Shown here in pieces: positions 40,821 through 40,866 of a stretch of 40,866 nucleotides of DNA (positions are counted from its first letter, which is position 1; each line of letters begins with the position of its first letter). Source of the DNA: Klebsiella pneumoniae. Lineage in GTDB: Bacteria > Myxococcota_A > UBA796 > GCA-2862545. Below the pieces are notes generated by a model. It was not told the origin of the DNA. It made no database searches and saw only the letters and a list, made by a program, of their open reading frames with translations. The stretch spans positions 1 to 40,866 of the forward strand of contig CAMASI010000034.1 of the NCBI GenBank assembly GCA_945861065.1. Reading direction: 5' to 3'. Made by a program: the position numbers and the translations under genes.

Positions 40821-40866
40821 TTCCCTCGGGTTGCACCCCGTTCCTCGTCCGGCGGCGGCCTCACCT

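Overview
The window looks like chromosomal DNA of a GC-rich Gram-negative bacterium, most likely from the deltaproteobacterial/Myxococcota radiation. That placement is an inference. It rests on long MopE-type Cys/Asp-rich surface repeats, a MYXO-CTERM-like Gly-Cys/hydrophobic/Arg tail, PEGA and AgmX/TonB-like C-terminal modules, many lipoproteins, an OmpA-family protein and SecDF-YajC. No rRNA, CRISPR array, phage or intact insertion sequence is visible. Genes are densely packed, and many neighbours share start/stop overlaps (ATGA, GTGA, TTGA), so most belong to translationally coupled runs. No stretch longer than 300 bases lacks a gene.

Layout. Positions 1-184 hold an inverted pair of tandem heptamer repeats. 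185-4516 (minus) carry a hybrid histidine kinase and a YfbK-like VWA lipoprotein, with a G-quadruplex-type motif between them. 4668-9497 is one giant ORF (Pmp-like beta-helix, MopE repeats, sorting-signal-like tail, second signal peptide, OmpA). Next come rsgA and an arylsulfotransferase-like lipoprotein (plus), then a coiled-coil lipoprotein and rpsT (minus). The run 12801-19807 (plus) is lepA, a small membrane protein, pyrB, a catalytically degenerate pyrC, greA and a RecG-like protein that has lost its ATPase motifs. An alpha/beta hydrolase and tRNA-Ala(CGC) follow on minus.

20849-27789 (minus) is the most unusual block: an Hsp70 whose C-terminal lid is replaced by a VWA domain, a GrpE homologue, a second Hsp70 without a lid, a membrane-anchored J-domain protein with PEGA and AgmX-like C-terminal parts, and a TPR protein ending in an HExxH zincin. 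Together they look like a dedicated Hsp70/J/GrpE machine tethered to the cell envelope, with adhesion-type (VWA) and proteolytic outputs. I regard it as the best candidate for an undescribed system.

The rest is largely housekeeping: maf and a family-4 uracil-DNA glycosylase (plus); a five-S1-domain protein, a small ribbon-helix-helix-like protein, an SPFH membrane protein with a probable operator, tgt and queA (minus). Divergent from queA runs yajC-secD-secF, then a small secreted protein, a PIN-PhoH ATPase and an RlmB-type rRNA methyltransferase. The last 145 bases hold no recognised gene.
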